This document shows positions 8,471-18,842 of a DNA stretch of 64,000 nucleotides, piece by piece. A program made the position numbers and the translations under genes. The notes beneath the pieces were generated by a model. That model was not told the origin of the DNA. It saw only the letters and a list, made by a program, of their open reading frames with translations, and did no database searches. Within the stretch, counting starts at the first letter, position 1, and each line of letters opens with the position of its first letter. Origin of the DNA: UBA6244 sp963676875 (GTDB taxonomy: Bacteria; Bacteroidota; Bacteroidia; Bacteroidales; F082); contig OY781436.1 in assembly GCA_963676875.1 (NCBI GenBank), forward strand, positions 310,001 to 374,000, written 5' to 3'.

Positions 8471-9790
8471 TTAAATCCCTTTGATTATCCGATGCAGCTT
8501 AACGGCATACAAATCGGTCATGCTACTCACAAAATCCAGCACGCTTCTCACTTTTTCGTAAGGACTTTCGGATAAAGACTTATACTGCGTCGGCATGAGC
8601 GATATCAACTTTTTATTGTAAGGACTTTTTGGATTGAAAACGGCATTAATAAAAGCTTCCAACAACGAACCCAACACATGATAACCACTTAATTCAATAG
8701 CAATTACCTCCGGATGTTTATAGATTTTGGTCACGGAAAGAGAAGATACTTTTTTCAATGCCTGAAGGCTTTGTTCAGGTAAATGTGATGCCAGATTTCC
8801 TGAGAAACTACCTTGTAAAATGGCCGGTTGATTGCTTAAAAACACACCCAGCACCTGCGTTATCAACTTACTGATAACAGTAGCCCGCAAAAAAGCAATC
8901 CGCTCGTTGTCATCTAAAACTTCCCGATAAACACTTGCCTTGATCTCATAAAACCTGGCATCTTCTTCTGAGAAAAATGCTAAAAACAATGCTTCAACCG
9001 TATTAAAATCAAGAATTCCCAGTTTGAGGGCATCTTCCAAATCCATAATTTGATAGGCAATATCATCGGCAGCTTCCACCAGGAAAACCAGAGGATGCCG
9101 GGCGTAGATTTTTTGGGCTACATCGATGAGTGGAATATTCAACTGCCCGGCCACTACTTCAAAAGTTGCCATATCTGAGGTAAAAAAACCATATTTTTTC
9201 TTTTTCTGCATGGCGGCTGCCGGCCAAGGATATTTAACCAAACTGGCCAACGTGGTATAAGTGAGCGCCATACCTCCCATCCTGCGTCCTGCAAACTGAT
9301 GCGACAACAACCGAAAGGCATTGGCATTTCCTTCAAAATGGGTGAGGTCGGCCCATTCATTTTCATTTACCAAATTCTTCAACTTGAGTCCTTCGCCTTC
9401 GGTAAAAAAGCGGGAAATGGCCTCTTCGCCCGAATGTCCGAAGGGTGGGTTGCCAATATCGTGCGCCAAACAAGCCGCCGATACCACAGCACCCAACTCG
9501 TGAATAAGTTCGTTTTCAACACCTTGCTGCTTTACCAATTCACGGGCAGCCATATCACCCAACGACCGGCCAATGCTGGCTACTTCCAGACTGTGGGTCA
9601 GTCGGTTGTGAACAAACACACTTCCAGGCAAGGGAAATACCTGGGTTTTATCCTGCAATCGCCTGAAAGGGGAAGAAAATATCAGTCTGTCGTAGTCTTT
9701 TTGAAAATTACTGCGGGCCACCACATTGCTCAAAGATTCACGGTTTTTTGAGCCCAAACGATAGGGTGACAATAATGTGTTCCAATCCAT
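8471..9790 (-). CDS. dgt: Deoxyguanosinetriphosphate triphosphohydrolase (dGTPase)
   Basis: HD-domain enzyme that splits dGTP into deoxyguanosine and tripolyphosphate. The 439-residue length is typical of the type 1/2 dGTPase family. Visible motifs are RDTKTQVFPL-like RLQDKTQVFPLPG (about 45), HSLEVASIGR with the first metal His (about 67), and the HD pair in CLAHDIGNPPFGHSGEEA (about 105-120). DDIAYQIMDLEDAL near residue 245 carries the distal Asp. It is separated from tsaD by 41 bp on the same strand and may be co-transcribed with it. Confidence 0.93.
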   Translation of the reverse strand: MDWNTLLSPYRLGSKNRESLSNVVARSNFQKDYDRLIFSSPFRRLQDKTQVFPLPGSVFVHNRLTHSLEVASIGRSLGDMAARELVKQQGVENELIHELGAVVSAACLAHDIGNPPFGHSGEEAISRFFTEGEGLKLKNLVNENEWADLTHFEGNANAFRLLSHQFAGRRMGGMALTYTTLASLVKYPWPAAAMQKKKKYGFFTSDMATFEVVAGQLNIPLIDVAQKIYARHPLVFLVEAADDIAYQIMDLEDALKLGILDFNTVEALFLAFFSEEDARFYEIKASVYREVLDDNERIAFLRATVISKLITQVLGVFLSNQPAILQGSFSGNLASHLPEQSLQALKKVSSLSVTKIYKHPEVIAIELSGYHVLGSLLEAFINAVFNPKSPYNKKLISLMPTQYKSLSESPYEKVRSVLDFVSSMTDLYAVKLHRIIKGI

Positions 9791-9831
9791 TTTTTTGAAA
9801 TTATCCTGTGAATTGTTGGCAGCTCCTCTTA

Positions 9832-10845
9832 TTAAAACCTACCTCTGGCATAAGGAGTTAAATCCTGCGTGGCAAACTCGCCATCGAGGTACTTAAAATA
9901 TCCGGCCACGGCAATCATGGCGGCATTGTCGGTGGTAAACTTTCGGGGAGGTAAAAATACATTCCAGCCTTCCACCACAGCCATTTTGGTAACAGCTTCG
10001 CGCAAACCCGAATTGGCACTAACGCCTCCGGCAATGGCGATTTCTTGAATATGGGTTTGTTCCGCTGCCAACTTCAGCTTTTTCAGCAATATTTCGATGA
10101 TGGTAAACTGAATGGAGGCTGAAAGGTCGGCTTTGTTTTTTTCGATAAAGTCAGCATCCTTACGCAAATTATCACGCAAAAAATAGAGAAAGGATGTTTT
10201 CAGTCCGCTAAAACTGTAATTGAGTTCACCAATTCGTGGCTGCGAGAAGGTAAATGCCAAAGGATTTCCTTCCTTGGCCAGCTTGTCGATTTCGGGGCCA
10301 CCCGGATAAGGAAGTCCCATGATTTTAGCAGCCTTATCGAAGGCTTCGCCGGCAGCATCATCAATGGTTTGACCGATAATCTCCATGGAAGAAGCGCTAT
10401 TCACCTTCACTATTTGGGTATGGCCACCCGAAACGGTTAAGCACAAATAGGGAAAATCAGGGTGTTTATCGCCGACATTTTCTTCCAGAAAGTGACTTAG
10501 AATGTGGGCTTTCAGGTGGTCGACTTCGATGATGGGAATACCCAACGCAAGGGCAAAAGATTTGGAAAAAGAGGTGCCTACCAACAGCGAGCCCAACAGT
10601 CCCGGGCCACGTGTAAACGCCACAGCATCCAACTGATTTTTACTTATCTTTGCCTCCTTAAGAGCGACCTCCACAACAGGAATGATGTTTTGTTGGTGTG
10701 CCCTTGAAGCTAATTCGGGAACTACACCTCCGAATGCACTATGAACATGCTGATTGGCAATAATATTTGACAATACATGCGTGTTGTGTAAAACCGCAGC
10801 GGAAGTGTCGTCGCAAGATGATTCGATGCCTAAAATATATGTCAT
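9832..10845 (-). CDS. tsaD: tRNA N6-adenosine threonylcarbamoyltransferase TsaD
   Basis: Catalytic ASKHA-fold subunit that transfers the threonylcarbamoyl group to A37 of ANN-decoding tRNAs. The 337-residue length is standard. Signatures are ILGIESSCDDTSAAV at the start, GGVVPELASRAH (about 40), VDHLKAHI with metal-binding histidines (about 107-112), SGGHTQ (about 137) and AIAGGVSANSGLR (about 270). Its ATG (10843-10845) directly abuts the start codon of the divergent TamB-like gene, so its promoter must lie inside that gene. A TACTTTTG -7-like box is present there on the minus strand (10866-10873). Confidence 0.96.
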   Translation of the reverse strand: MTYILGIESSCDDTSAAVLHNTHVLSNIIANQHVHSAFGGVVPELASRAHQQNIIPVVEVALKEAKISKNQLDAVAFTRGPGLLGSLLVGTSFSKSFALALGIPIIEVDHLKAHILSHFLEENVGDKHPDFPYLCLTVSGGHTQIVKVNSASSMEIIGQTIDDAAGEAFDKAAKIMGLPYPGGPEIDKLAKEGNPLAFTFSQPRIGELNYSFSGLKTSFLYFLRDNLRKDADFIEKNKADLSASIQFTIIEILLKKLKLAAEQTHIQEIAIAGGVSANSGLREAVTKMAVVEGWNVFLPPRKFTTDNAAMIAVAGYFKYLDGEFATQDLTPYARGRF

Positions 10846-13800
10846 TTGAACAGATTACAGGTGAGCAAAAGTATTAAAAAAAGGATTTGGCTCTTCATAT
10901 TAAACCTGTTGCTGGTATTGCTGGCGATTCCTCCTGCGCTTACGCTGCTTTTTACCAGTCCGATGGTACAAACCATTTCGGCCAAACTCGTCACACACGT
11001 CCTCACCCAAACCCTGCACCAACGCATGGAAGTGCAACGTATTCAACTTAGTGTGTTTACAGGCGTGGCCATCGAAGGGCTAAAACTTAAAGATTACAAG
11101 GGTAATGTGTTGATTGGTGTGGACAAACTCACCACCATGCCCGTGTTTGCCGATTTGCTTAACAGCAAATTATATTTCAGAACAGCCACCCTCGAAGGAG
11201 CCGTGTTCAACATGGGCAGTTATACAGGAGATACTACCACCAACCTGAATACTTTTGTTTCTAGCATTACCCCCGAAAGAAACAGCACATCGCGCGCAAA
11301 ACGAAGTGGTCCATCGTTTGACCTGGCAATTGAGCATGTTCGACTCATCAACTCCCATTTCAGGCTTTTTGACGAGGAAAATATGACCAAAAAAGAAAAA
11401 TCCATGGATTACGCCAATATCATGGTGGATAGTATTCAGATGGATTTGAGTCAGTTTAGTATTGTTGACGATTCTTTGCATTTTTTCGTCAATTCACTGA
11501 GCGGAGTAGAAAAGAGCGGAATAAAGGTTGATCAACTGACAGCAGATTTCTTTTTGAGCAGCAAGGGATTGATTGCCAACGAAGCCGTAATACAAATGGG
11601 CAATTCCACCCTAAATGCGGACATTGGATTACACACAAAATCTTACAAAACATACAGTTCCTTCATTGATTCGGTTGTAATGACCGGGAATTTCAGACCT
11701 ACCTTAATCAACCTTGACGACATAGGATTTTTTTCAGAAGTCATGTATCAAATGCCCAATGAAGCGGGAGTTATGGGCTATGTGGAGGGTACAGTTGCCG
11801 ATCTGAAAGGAAAGGGTCTTCGCATTAAATTTGGCAAAAACACACGTGTTTCCGGTAATTTTTCCATCAAAGGGCTTCCTGATTTCTACACTTCCTATAT
11901 GGAAGCCGACAGCTTTTCGTTGCACACCACCACCGGTGATATCAGGGCCTTTCGTCTTCCCATCGAAGAAAAAAGTGTGGACATGACAACAGAATATGCC
12001 AAAAACTCGCCCATTATACTTCATGGCGATTTTAAAGGGTATTACGAAGATTTTCATACGAACATGAATTTGACCACCCGCGAAGGAACCATTAAAACTA
12101 CCATTGCTTTTAAATATGTAGAAAACGACACCATTGCTTTCAGCATATCAGCCAAAGGCGACACTGTAAATGTGGGCAAACTAATTAAAAACGAAAACCT
12201 TATCGGACGTGCTACCTTCAACCTGAAAGCTAAGGGTGCAGGTCGCAATATGAAGCAATTGGCTGTTACCTCGTCAGGAATACTTAATAATATCAGGCTC
12301 CTCGACTATAAATATAAGCGGATGAAATACGAGATGTCGTACGTTAACGATTCTGTATATGGCACCCTGCGCATTGGTGACCCCAACCTTATGATGGATG
12401 CCACCGCCCACATTAGGGGATTGGCCGACCCCACCATCGACCTCTCCGCCATCATTGCCAGAGCCGATTTCAAAAAACTAAAATTGATTGAAAGCCCCGA
12501 AATGATTGTTTCAACTTCAGTCATGGCACATACCCATGGGATGAACCTCGACACAGTGGTAGCTAAAGTGAAACTAAAAAACACCCACATCCTGCATGAA
12601 AAGAAAGAATATGTGGTGGATAGCATGGTGGTTGAAAAAACCTACGATGCCCAAGGTAATTCCGTCCTGCATTTGGCCTCTGAAATAGCAGATTTTCACG
12701 CGGAAGGAAAATACCAACTAACCACCATTGGTAACAGTCTGGCAGATTTCATATACAGTTACTACGATTTCAGCCATTCGGCAGATACATTAATTTTGAG
12801 CAGAGATGAATACATCAATGTGCGGGCTACCATTAAAAATCCGACCATGCTCGAAGACCTTTTTTATGAAGGCATAACTCTAGCTCCCTATACCAGTTTT
12901 CGTGGAAACATTTCTTTAATTCATGATAGTGTTTACCTCCAAGCTTATTCGCCATTGATTGAATTTCAAGGAATTAAAGTGGACAGCAACATGCTCGTGG
13001 TAAAAAACAAAAACAATAAGCTATTCGCCCAATACAGTACACCACACATCATACTGAAAGACAGCACACCGGACGACCAAACCGTGTTTGGACTAGATGA
13101 CATGAGCATTAATGCACGTGTTGGAAAAGACTCCATTATCTATGGGGTGTATTGGAACAATCGCGACACTTTGTTGCGTAATACCGGCATAGTGGAAGGA
13201 TATGCTGCCACTTATGCCGACACAACAGTAGTTAACATCGGAAAAAGCATTGTCTATATCAACGATTCTGTTTGGAGCATCGACACCAACAATCTGGTAA
13301 TGAACACACCCAATTCGCTCATGTTTCAGAATTTCAATGTGCGGGGAGGCAGCTCTTTGCTGAAAATTAAGGGTAAGGTACCCCGATTAAACAATGATTC
13401 GCTGGTAGCCGAATTCGACAAATGGAATTTATCAAATTTTGACATACTCACACGTCAACTGAATGTGGATTTAGACGGCTATATTGACGGAAATCTGCAA
13501 TTGTCCATGATAAAAGAAAATCCCACAGTGGTTTCTAACCTAACCATAACCGATCTTTCGTTTAATGGAGAATACCTTGGCAAAGCAAGACTATTGAACA
13601 CATGGGACAACACCACCAATGCTGTTTTTCTTAAAAGCCAAATTATCCGCGAAGGCAACTCGGGAATAGGAGAAGTTTTTTCGGCCGATGGTTACTACTA
13701 TCCATTCAAAAAAGAGGACAACCTAAGCATAAAAGTAGGGTTCAACCGCATCAAGCTCAAGGCGTTTGAACCCTTCCTTACCGATTTTATATCGCAGATC

Positions 13801-15378
13801 GAAGGCTCAACCTCAGGAAACCTCACCGTGAGCGGTAGCGTGAACGAACCCGTTGTTGAAGGATCTGCCAAACTTCAACGCACTAGCCTGATTGTCAAAT
13901 ACCTGAACACCAGGTACTCATTTTCCAACAGCATCGATTTTACCAAGACGGGGGTTGGGTTTGACAACCTTGTATTGTACGACACGTTGGGAAACAGAGC
14001 AGACATAAAAGGGGAACTTCATCACGACTACTTCAAAAATGCACAATTCAATGTGGAGGTAAACACGGATAAACTACTGTTTTTCAACACTACCCGACAG
14101 ATGAACGACCTGTATTACGGTACGGCCATTGCCTCGGGTAAAATATTGTTGAAAGGAAGCCCCGATGATATCCATCTCGACATTACTACCGCTACACGAA
14201 AAGGTACTTTTGTAACACTGCCCCTAAATTATTCGGTGGAGATATCGGACAAAGACTACATTATTTTTGTCAATACAGCCGACAGCCTGGCAGAAGAGAA
14301 AATTACAACCAAGGTTGAACGGGAAATCGCCAATCAAAGTAAATTCGACATTAAAATCAATCTGGGTGTCACACCGGAAGCGGCAGTGGTCATCAATCTG
14401 CCCTCCGACATGGGAAACATTGAAGCACGCGGAAGTGGAGATTTATATATGGAAGCCAATTCAGATGGCGATTTTAATCTGGCCGGAGATTACATCGTGG
14501 ACAACGGCACATTTTTATTTACCATTGGCAACGTAGTGAATAAGCGATTTAGCCTAGTCAAGGGTGGAAGGATTTCCTGGACGGGAAGCCCATACACAGC
14601 CAACGTCAACATACAGGGGCTTTATAAAGTAAAAACCAATTTGCAAAGTTTGGGGGTAGTGGTGGATACCACGGCAGGTTACAAAAACAAGGTAACGGTA
14701 AATTGCTACATCGTGTTAACCAACGAATTACTCAATCCAGACATCAAATTCCGTATTTCCATTCCTGACCTGGACCCGGATATCCAACGTCATGTTTTTG
14801 CCGAACTCGACACCACTAATGCGGCTATGATGAATCAGCAAATGATTTCGCTTTTGGTATTGGGGACTTTCAGTTTCAACAATGCATCCAACATCAATTT
14901 GGCAGGCTCATATTATGGTATTATCGCCAATCAATTGAGCAACATGCTTTCACAAATAAGCGATGCTTTTGATATCGGGGTGAACTACAAACCCGGAGAT
15001 GCCGTTTCTCAGCAAGAGTTTGAGGTAGCACTATCCACACAATTGTTCGATGATCGACTTACCATCGATGGGAATTTTGGTATGACCTACGACCGAAGTC
15101 AGCAGAGTGCCTCCAATCTGGTGGGTGACATCAACATTGGATACAAACTCACCCCTGACGGGCGATGGGTGCTCAAGGTATTCAACCACTCGAATGTGAA
15201 CTCCTGGTACAACTCAAGCAACTACGACCAAATTTCGCCCTATACCCAAGGAGTTGGTATTGCTTTCCGGAAAGAGTTCAACAATATTTCAGAATTCTTT
15301 ATCAATTCAAGAAAACGGGAAAGGCTAAAGCAAGAGGAGAAAAAGAAAAATCAACAGACCCCAAATCCTCAACAATAA
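10846..15378 (+). CDS. TamB-like translocation/assembly module protein (DUF490)
   Basis: Very large inner-membrane-anchored protein of the TamB/AsmA-like superfamily, thought to form a lipid-transporting or assembly bridge across the periplasm. The 1510 residues have one N-terminal transmembrane helix (about 14-35), a long beta-strand-rich body, and a C-terminal TamB domain (about 1130-1480) with the GDYIVDNGTFLFTIGNVVNKRF-type region, ending in a charged Lys/Gln tail. The listed start is a TTG that abuts tsaD. A GTG at 10861 is an equally possible start. No BamA/TamA partner is adjacent. Confidence 0.9.
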   Translation: MNRLQVSKSIKKRIWLFILNLLLVLLAIPPALTLLFTSPMVQTISAKLVTHVLTQTLHQRMEVQRIQLSVFTGVAIEGLKLKDYKGNVLIGVDKLTTMPVFADLLNSKLYFRTATLEGAVFNMGSYTGDTTTNLNTFVSSITPERNSTSRAKRSGPSFDLAIEHVRLINSHFRLFDEENMTKKEKSMDYANIMVDSIQMDLSQFSIVDDSLHFFVNSLSGVEKSGIKVDQLTADFFLSSKGLIANEAVIQMGNSTLNADIGLHTKSYKTYSSFIDSVVMTGNFRPTLINLDDIGFFSEVMYQMPNEAGVMGYVEGTVADLKGKGLRIKFGKNTRVSGNFSIKGLPDFYTSYMEADSFSLHTTTGDIRAFRLPIEEKSVDMTTEYAKNSPIILHGDFKGYYEDFHTNMNLTTREGTIKTTIAFKYVENDTIAFSISAKGDTVNVGKLIKNENLIGRATFNLKAKGAGRNMKQLAVTSSGILNNIRLLDYKYKRMKYEMSYVNDSVYGTLRIGDPNLMMDATAHIRGLADPTIDLSAIIARADFKKLKLIESPEMIVSTSVMAHTHGMNLDTVVAKVKLKNTHILHEKKEYVVDSMVVEKTYDAQGNSVLHLASEIADFHAEGKYQLTTIGNSLADFIYSYYDFSHSADTLILSRDEYINVRATIKNPTMLEDLFYEGITLAPYTSFRGNISLIHDSVYLQAYSPLIEFQGIKVDSNMLVVKNKNNKLFAQYSTPHIILKDSTPDDQTVFGLDDMSINARVGKDSIIYGVYWNNRDTLLRNTGIVEGYAATYADTTVVNIGKSIVYINDSVWSIDTNNLVMNTPNSLMFQNFNVRGGSSLLKIKGKVPRLNNDSLVAEFDKWNLSNFDILTRQLNVDLDGYIDGNLQLSMIKENPTVVSNLTITDLSFNGEYLGKARLLNTWDNTTNAVFLKSQIIREGNSGIGEVFSADGYYYPFKKEDNLSIKVGFNRIKLKAFEPFLTDFISQIEGSTSGNLTVSGSVNEPVVEGSAKLQRTSLIVKYLNTRYSFSNSIDFTKTGVGFDNLVLYDTLGNRADIKGELHHDYFKNAQFNVEVNTDKLLFFNTTRQMNDLYYGTAIASGKILLKGSPDDIHLDITTATRKGTFVTLPLNYSVEISDKDYIIFVNTADSLAEEKITTKVEREIANQSKFDIKINLGVTPEAAVVINLPSDMGNIEARGSGDLYMEANSDGDFNLAGDYIVDNGTFLFTIGNVVNKRFSLVKGGRISWTGSPYTANVNIQGLYKVKTNLQSLGVVVDTTAGYKNKVTVNCYIVLTNELLNPDIKFRISIPDLDPDIQRHVFAELDTTNAAMMNQQMISLLVLGTFSFNNASNINLAGSYYGIIANQLSNMLSQISDAFDIGVNYKPGDAVSQQEFEVALSTQLFDDRLTIDGNFGMTYDRSQQSASNLVGDINIGYKLTPDGRWVLKVFNHSNVNSWYNSSNYDQISPYTQGVGIAFRKEFNNISEFFINSRKRERLKQEEKKKNQQTPNPQQ

Positions 15379-15380
15379 GG

Positions 15381-15410
15381 TTGAATTGACAAGAAAGCTG
15401 ACTATCTTTG
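15381..15410 (+). promoter_or_regulatory. Bacteroidota-type promoter of the helicase-nuclease gene
   Basis: TTG at 15381-15383, exactly 19 bp, then TATCTTTG at 15403-15410. This matches the TTTG-N19-TAnnTTTG consensus of the Bacteroidota primary sigma factor. It sits 31 bp before the ATG at 15442, which leaves a short leader. Confidence 0.65.
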
Positions 15411-15441
15411 TGGAACCTAATGAAAAATTGAAACCTAGCTT

Positions 15442-18400
15442 ATGCCTCTCGTCGTTTACAAATCATCCGCAGGTTCGGGAAAAACCACCACCCTCGTCAA
15501 CGAGTATCTCAACATCGGACTGAGGAAACCAACTGATTTTAAACATATTCTGGCCATCACCTTTACTAACAAGGCCGCCCGGGAGATGAAGGAACGTATC
15601 ATCATGACCCTGAAAAAAATTGGACATGGCCAATGGAAAGATGACCCTCGTATCCGGGCTCTATTCAACAAAACTCAACTGGATGAGGCTACTTTCGTGG
15701 AACGAGGCCATGAACTGCTCACACTCATTACCCATCGCTACGAGGATTTTTCGGTGAGTACCATCGACTCATTCGTACATAAAATAATCCGAACCTTTGC
15801 CAACGAAGTAAGCCTCCCTCCTAACTTTGAGGTGGTAATACACAACGACGACCTGATTCCGTATATCGTCGCCAATTTGTACGACAAAGTGGGCAAAGAT
15901 GAAATTTTAACAGAAATTCTGGTGCGGTTTGTCACCGAACAGTCGGAAAGCGAAAAAAGCCCCGACCCCGGTTTTATGCTGAGTAGTTTCATCAAAAGTC
16001 AGTTGGGTGAAGAAAGTTTTCTTGAGGTGAAAAAATTGGAAACCAATTCCACTCCTGAACTCTGGAACACCATCAAGAAAATACTTGAAACCGTTGAAAA
16101 ACAACGCGAAGACATCGAACAACTGGCCAACCAAGCCCTAGACCTCATTTCCAACAATGGCATTTCGGCAGCAGATTTTGCCGGAGGGAGAAACGGAATT
16201 TTCAGCTTCTTTAACAAGGCTTCACAAGTGAGATCGCGTAAGGCCGACGACCTCCCTCCCTCGGCTACCGTGTTGAAAAATTTACAGAATAATCAGTGGT
16301 ATTCGGTGAAATCGAAGCCCACGGCCAGAGCTGCCATCGACCAAATAACTGACTCCCTGGTAGATAGTTTTGTTCAAATTAACCAAATTTTCGAGTCCTA
16401 TTTCCGTTACTACCTTATTACCCGAAAAATATACATTCTGGCGTTGATTTTTGAATTACGTCGACTGTTCTTAGCTCATACCGAAGAAACCGGAAAAGTC
16501 CATATCTCCGAATTCAACAAACTGGTTTACAATCAGGTGGCTGACCAACCTGTTCCCTATATCTATGAACGATTGGGCAAAAAATTCCATCATTTTCTTA
16601 TCGATGAGTTTCAAGACACATCCGTATTGCAGTGGAACAACCTGCTCCCGTTGATTGATGAATCGTTGGCATACAGCCACTTCAACATGTTGGTGGGCGA
16701 TGCCAAACAGGCCATTTATCGCTTTCGCAATGGCGAAGTAGAGTTGTTTTCGAGCCTTCCAAAGCTATACGGAAGCGATAATTCGCCGCTCTCTGTGCAA
16801 CGCGAGAACCAATTAATTCAGGCATTCCGGGAAATTCCTCTGGATCAAAACTGGCGTTCCCATCCCGAAATCATCGATTTTAACAACGAATTTTTTACTT
16901 TTCTGAAAAACGAGCACAGCGAATTTGTTCAAAACATTTACCACGAACATCAACAACAAACGCCCAAAAGTGGCAAAACTGATGGTTTAATTGACATTGA
17001 ATTCGCGGAAGGAGAAGACAAAGAAAAGCTACTACAAAACAAACAGGAGAAAATTCTTCGGATGGTGGAAGAACTGCTTCAAAACAACTATCAGTCTGGA
17101 GATATTGGCATCCTTTGTCGCACCAAAGAAGCCGTGCAGGCACACGCAGCCTTCCTCATGGAAAAGGGTTATGCAGTACTTTCGGAGGAGTCGTTGTTGG
17201 TGGCCAATGCACCCGAAGTGCAAGCCATGGCGGCATTTTTCGCTCTGATAGTTAACCCATCCAATGCCATTGCACAAACAGCACTTTTGGAAAACTTCAG
17301 AACTCTGAATGCTCCTGATACAGATGCTGACACCTACTATCGTTCGTTTTTGTCGCGAAAACACACCAACATAGCTTCCATTTTGTCCTTTTTTGGAATA
17401 GACGTAAAAAACGAAAATATTGAACAACAACCACTTACCGAAGTAGCTGATTTCGTTCTTCGTGAGATACTGAAAGTGGAGGAAGCTTCGGTATTCGTGC
17501 AATATTATTTTGAATTTCTCCAGCAGGCTCCACAGTTAATTGAAGACATGAACCGCCTCTGGGAAGAAAAGAAAGGCAGCTATTTTATCGCCACACCTGA
17601 AAACACAGACGCCATTCAGGTAATGACTGTTCACAAATCCAAAGGACTTGCATTTGAGGTGGTGATTGTGGACGCCGACACTTCACAGGTAAAAAACACA
17701 CGAATGACCTACTGGGACGAATCCGGTTTACCTGAATCCAACCGCTTGAAAGTGGCGCTATTTCCGCTATCCAAGGCACTTTCGCTAATCAACCGGCAAT
17801 GGGTGGCTGAAAAAGAGGCTGAACGCTCGTCACTCGACTACCTAAACGTGCTTTACGTGGCCTGTACACGACCCATCAAGGCGTTGTATGTGCTAGCCAA
17901 CAAAACTCAAGAGAAAAAATACGGCGTTCTCGGTGGATGGCTCATCGATTTCTTGAAACAAAAGGAAGTTTTTGATGAAAACATAGCCCAATATACCTTT
18001 GGCAAACTCCCCTTTCGGGAAAAAGCACCTTCACAACAAAACAGCGAATATCTATTAACTAAGTGGCCATCCTTTTCATGGAAAGAGCATATTACCGTAG
18101 CCAAACCCGAAGAGTCCGCCGGAGCCACCTTGTTTGCAAAAACCGAACGAGATTACGGCAATCTGGTGCATATGTTACTCGCACAGGTGGGAACCACCGA
18201 AGACATCGAGCCTTTATTGAAGAAGCAAGTTCTCACAGGCATGTTAACCCAAGAAGAAGCCGCTTTTCTGGGTTCAGGCATGAGGCAGATTGTTGCCCAT
18301 CCGCAACTGGAGGCCTATTTTCAACCCGGTACCAAATATAAAAATGAAACAGAGATTCTTTTGGACACCAAAGATATTATACGACCCGACCGTGTGGTAA

Positions 18401-18570
18401 AAACAGACGACCATCTGGTAGTAATTGACTACAAAACCGGGGAAACTGATCCAAAACACGAAAAACAAATAGCCCGTTACATGAACGCCTTTTTATCGAT
18501 GGGATACAACCGTGTAAAGGCGCTATTGGTTTATCTGCGAGATGAAGTTACTGTGGTGGAATTAACCTGA
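15442..18570 (+). CDS. UvrD/RecB-like helicase with C-terminal PD-(D/E)XK nuclease (AddA-like)
   Basis: Superfamily 1 DNA helicase fused to a RecB-type nuclease, expected to resect double-strand ends for recombination. The 1042 residues show motif I SAGSGKTTTLV (about 9-18), Ia ITFTNKAAREMKER (about 40), II LIDEFQDTS (about 391), III VGDAKQAIYRFRNGE (about 420), IV/V MTVHKSKGLAFEVV (about 730) and VI LNVLYVACTRP (about 800). The nuclease core is DRVVKTDDHLVVIDYKTGE (about 975-993). The usual AddB-like partner, which often sits next to it, is not adjacent here. A good promoter lies just upstream. Confidence 0.9.
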   Translation: MPLVVYKSSAGSGKTTTLVNEYLNIGLRKPTDFKHILAITFTNKAAREMKERIIMTLKKIGHGQWKDDPRIRALFNKTQLDEATFVERGHELLTLITHRYEDFSVSTIDSFVHKIIRTFANEVSLPPNFEVVIHNDDLIPYIVANLYDKVGKDEILTEILVRFVTEQSESEKSPDPGFMLSSFIKSQLGEESFLEVKKLETNSTPELWNTIKKILETVEKQREDIEQLANQALDLISNNGISAADFAGGRNGIFSFFNKASQVRSRKADDLPPSATVLKNLQNNQWYSVKSKPTARAAIDQITDSLVDSFVQINQIFESYFRYYLITRKIYILALIFELRRLFLAHTEETGKVHISEFNKLVYNQVADQPVPYIYERLGKKFHHFLIDEFQDTSVLQWNNLLPLIDESLAYSHFNMLVGDAKQAIYRFRNGEVELFSSLPKLYGSDNSPLSVQRENQLIQAFREIPLDQNWRSHPEIIDFNNEFFTFLKNEHSEFVQNIYHEHQQQTPKSGKTDGLIDIEFAEGEDKEKLLQNKQEKILRMVEELLQNNYQSGDIGILCRTKEAVQAHAAFLMEKGYAVLSEESLLVANAPEVQAMAAFFALIVNPSNAIAQTALLENFRTLNAPDTDADTYYRSFLSRKHTNIASILSFFGIDVKNENIEQQPLTEVADFVLREILKVEEASVFVQYYFEFLQQAPQLIEDMNRLWEEKKGSYFIATPENTDAIQVMTVHKSKGLAFEVVIVDADTSQVKNTRMTYWDESGLPESNRLKVALFPLSKALSLINRQWVAEKEAERSSLDYLNVLYVACTRPIKALYVLANKTQEKKYGVLGGWLIDFLKQKEVFDENIAQYTFGKLPFREKAPSQQNSEYLLTKWPSFSWKEHITVAKPEESAGATLFAKTERDYGNLVHMLLAQVGTTEDIEPLLKKQVLTGMLTQEEAAFLGSGMRQIVAHPQLEAYFQPGTKYKNETEILLDTKDIIRPDRVVKTDDHLVVIDYKTGETDPKHEKQIARYMNAFLSMGYNRVKALLVYLRDEVTVVELT

Positions 18571-18683
18571 TCCCATCCACCTGCCGCTCGTAACTATTTG
18601 TGGTACTGATCAGAAAACATTGATGCCCGGTTAAAAAAATATTTCGACCCTACGGGATTTTTTTGGAGATCTTAATTTACTTT

Positions 18684-18739
18684 CTACCAATATCTTGTCC
18701 CTAGGAAACAGCCCCCCGCTAGGGGCTAAACATTGGTAG
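18684..18739. repeat. Dispersed-type inverted repeat (CTACCAAT ... ATTGGTAG)
   Basis: Nested inverted repeat: CTACCAAT (18684) pairs with ATTGGTAG (18732), and an inner CCCTAG pairs with CTAGGG. It resembles the short palindromic elements (CTACCGATATTTTGTCCC-like) scattered in intergenic DNA of many Bacteroidota. It lies in a 272-bp gene-free spacer between two convergent genes and could also terminate transcription. Confidence 0.6.
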
Positions 18740-18842
18740 AATAATTACAATTTTGTTTGGTTCGTCCGCCATGAGCAGACAATTTATATCAAGCATTGTA
18801 GCGTTTTCGGTTTAATTTTACCGGACAACAATGATTAGAAAT

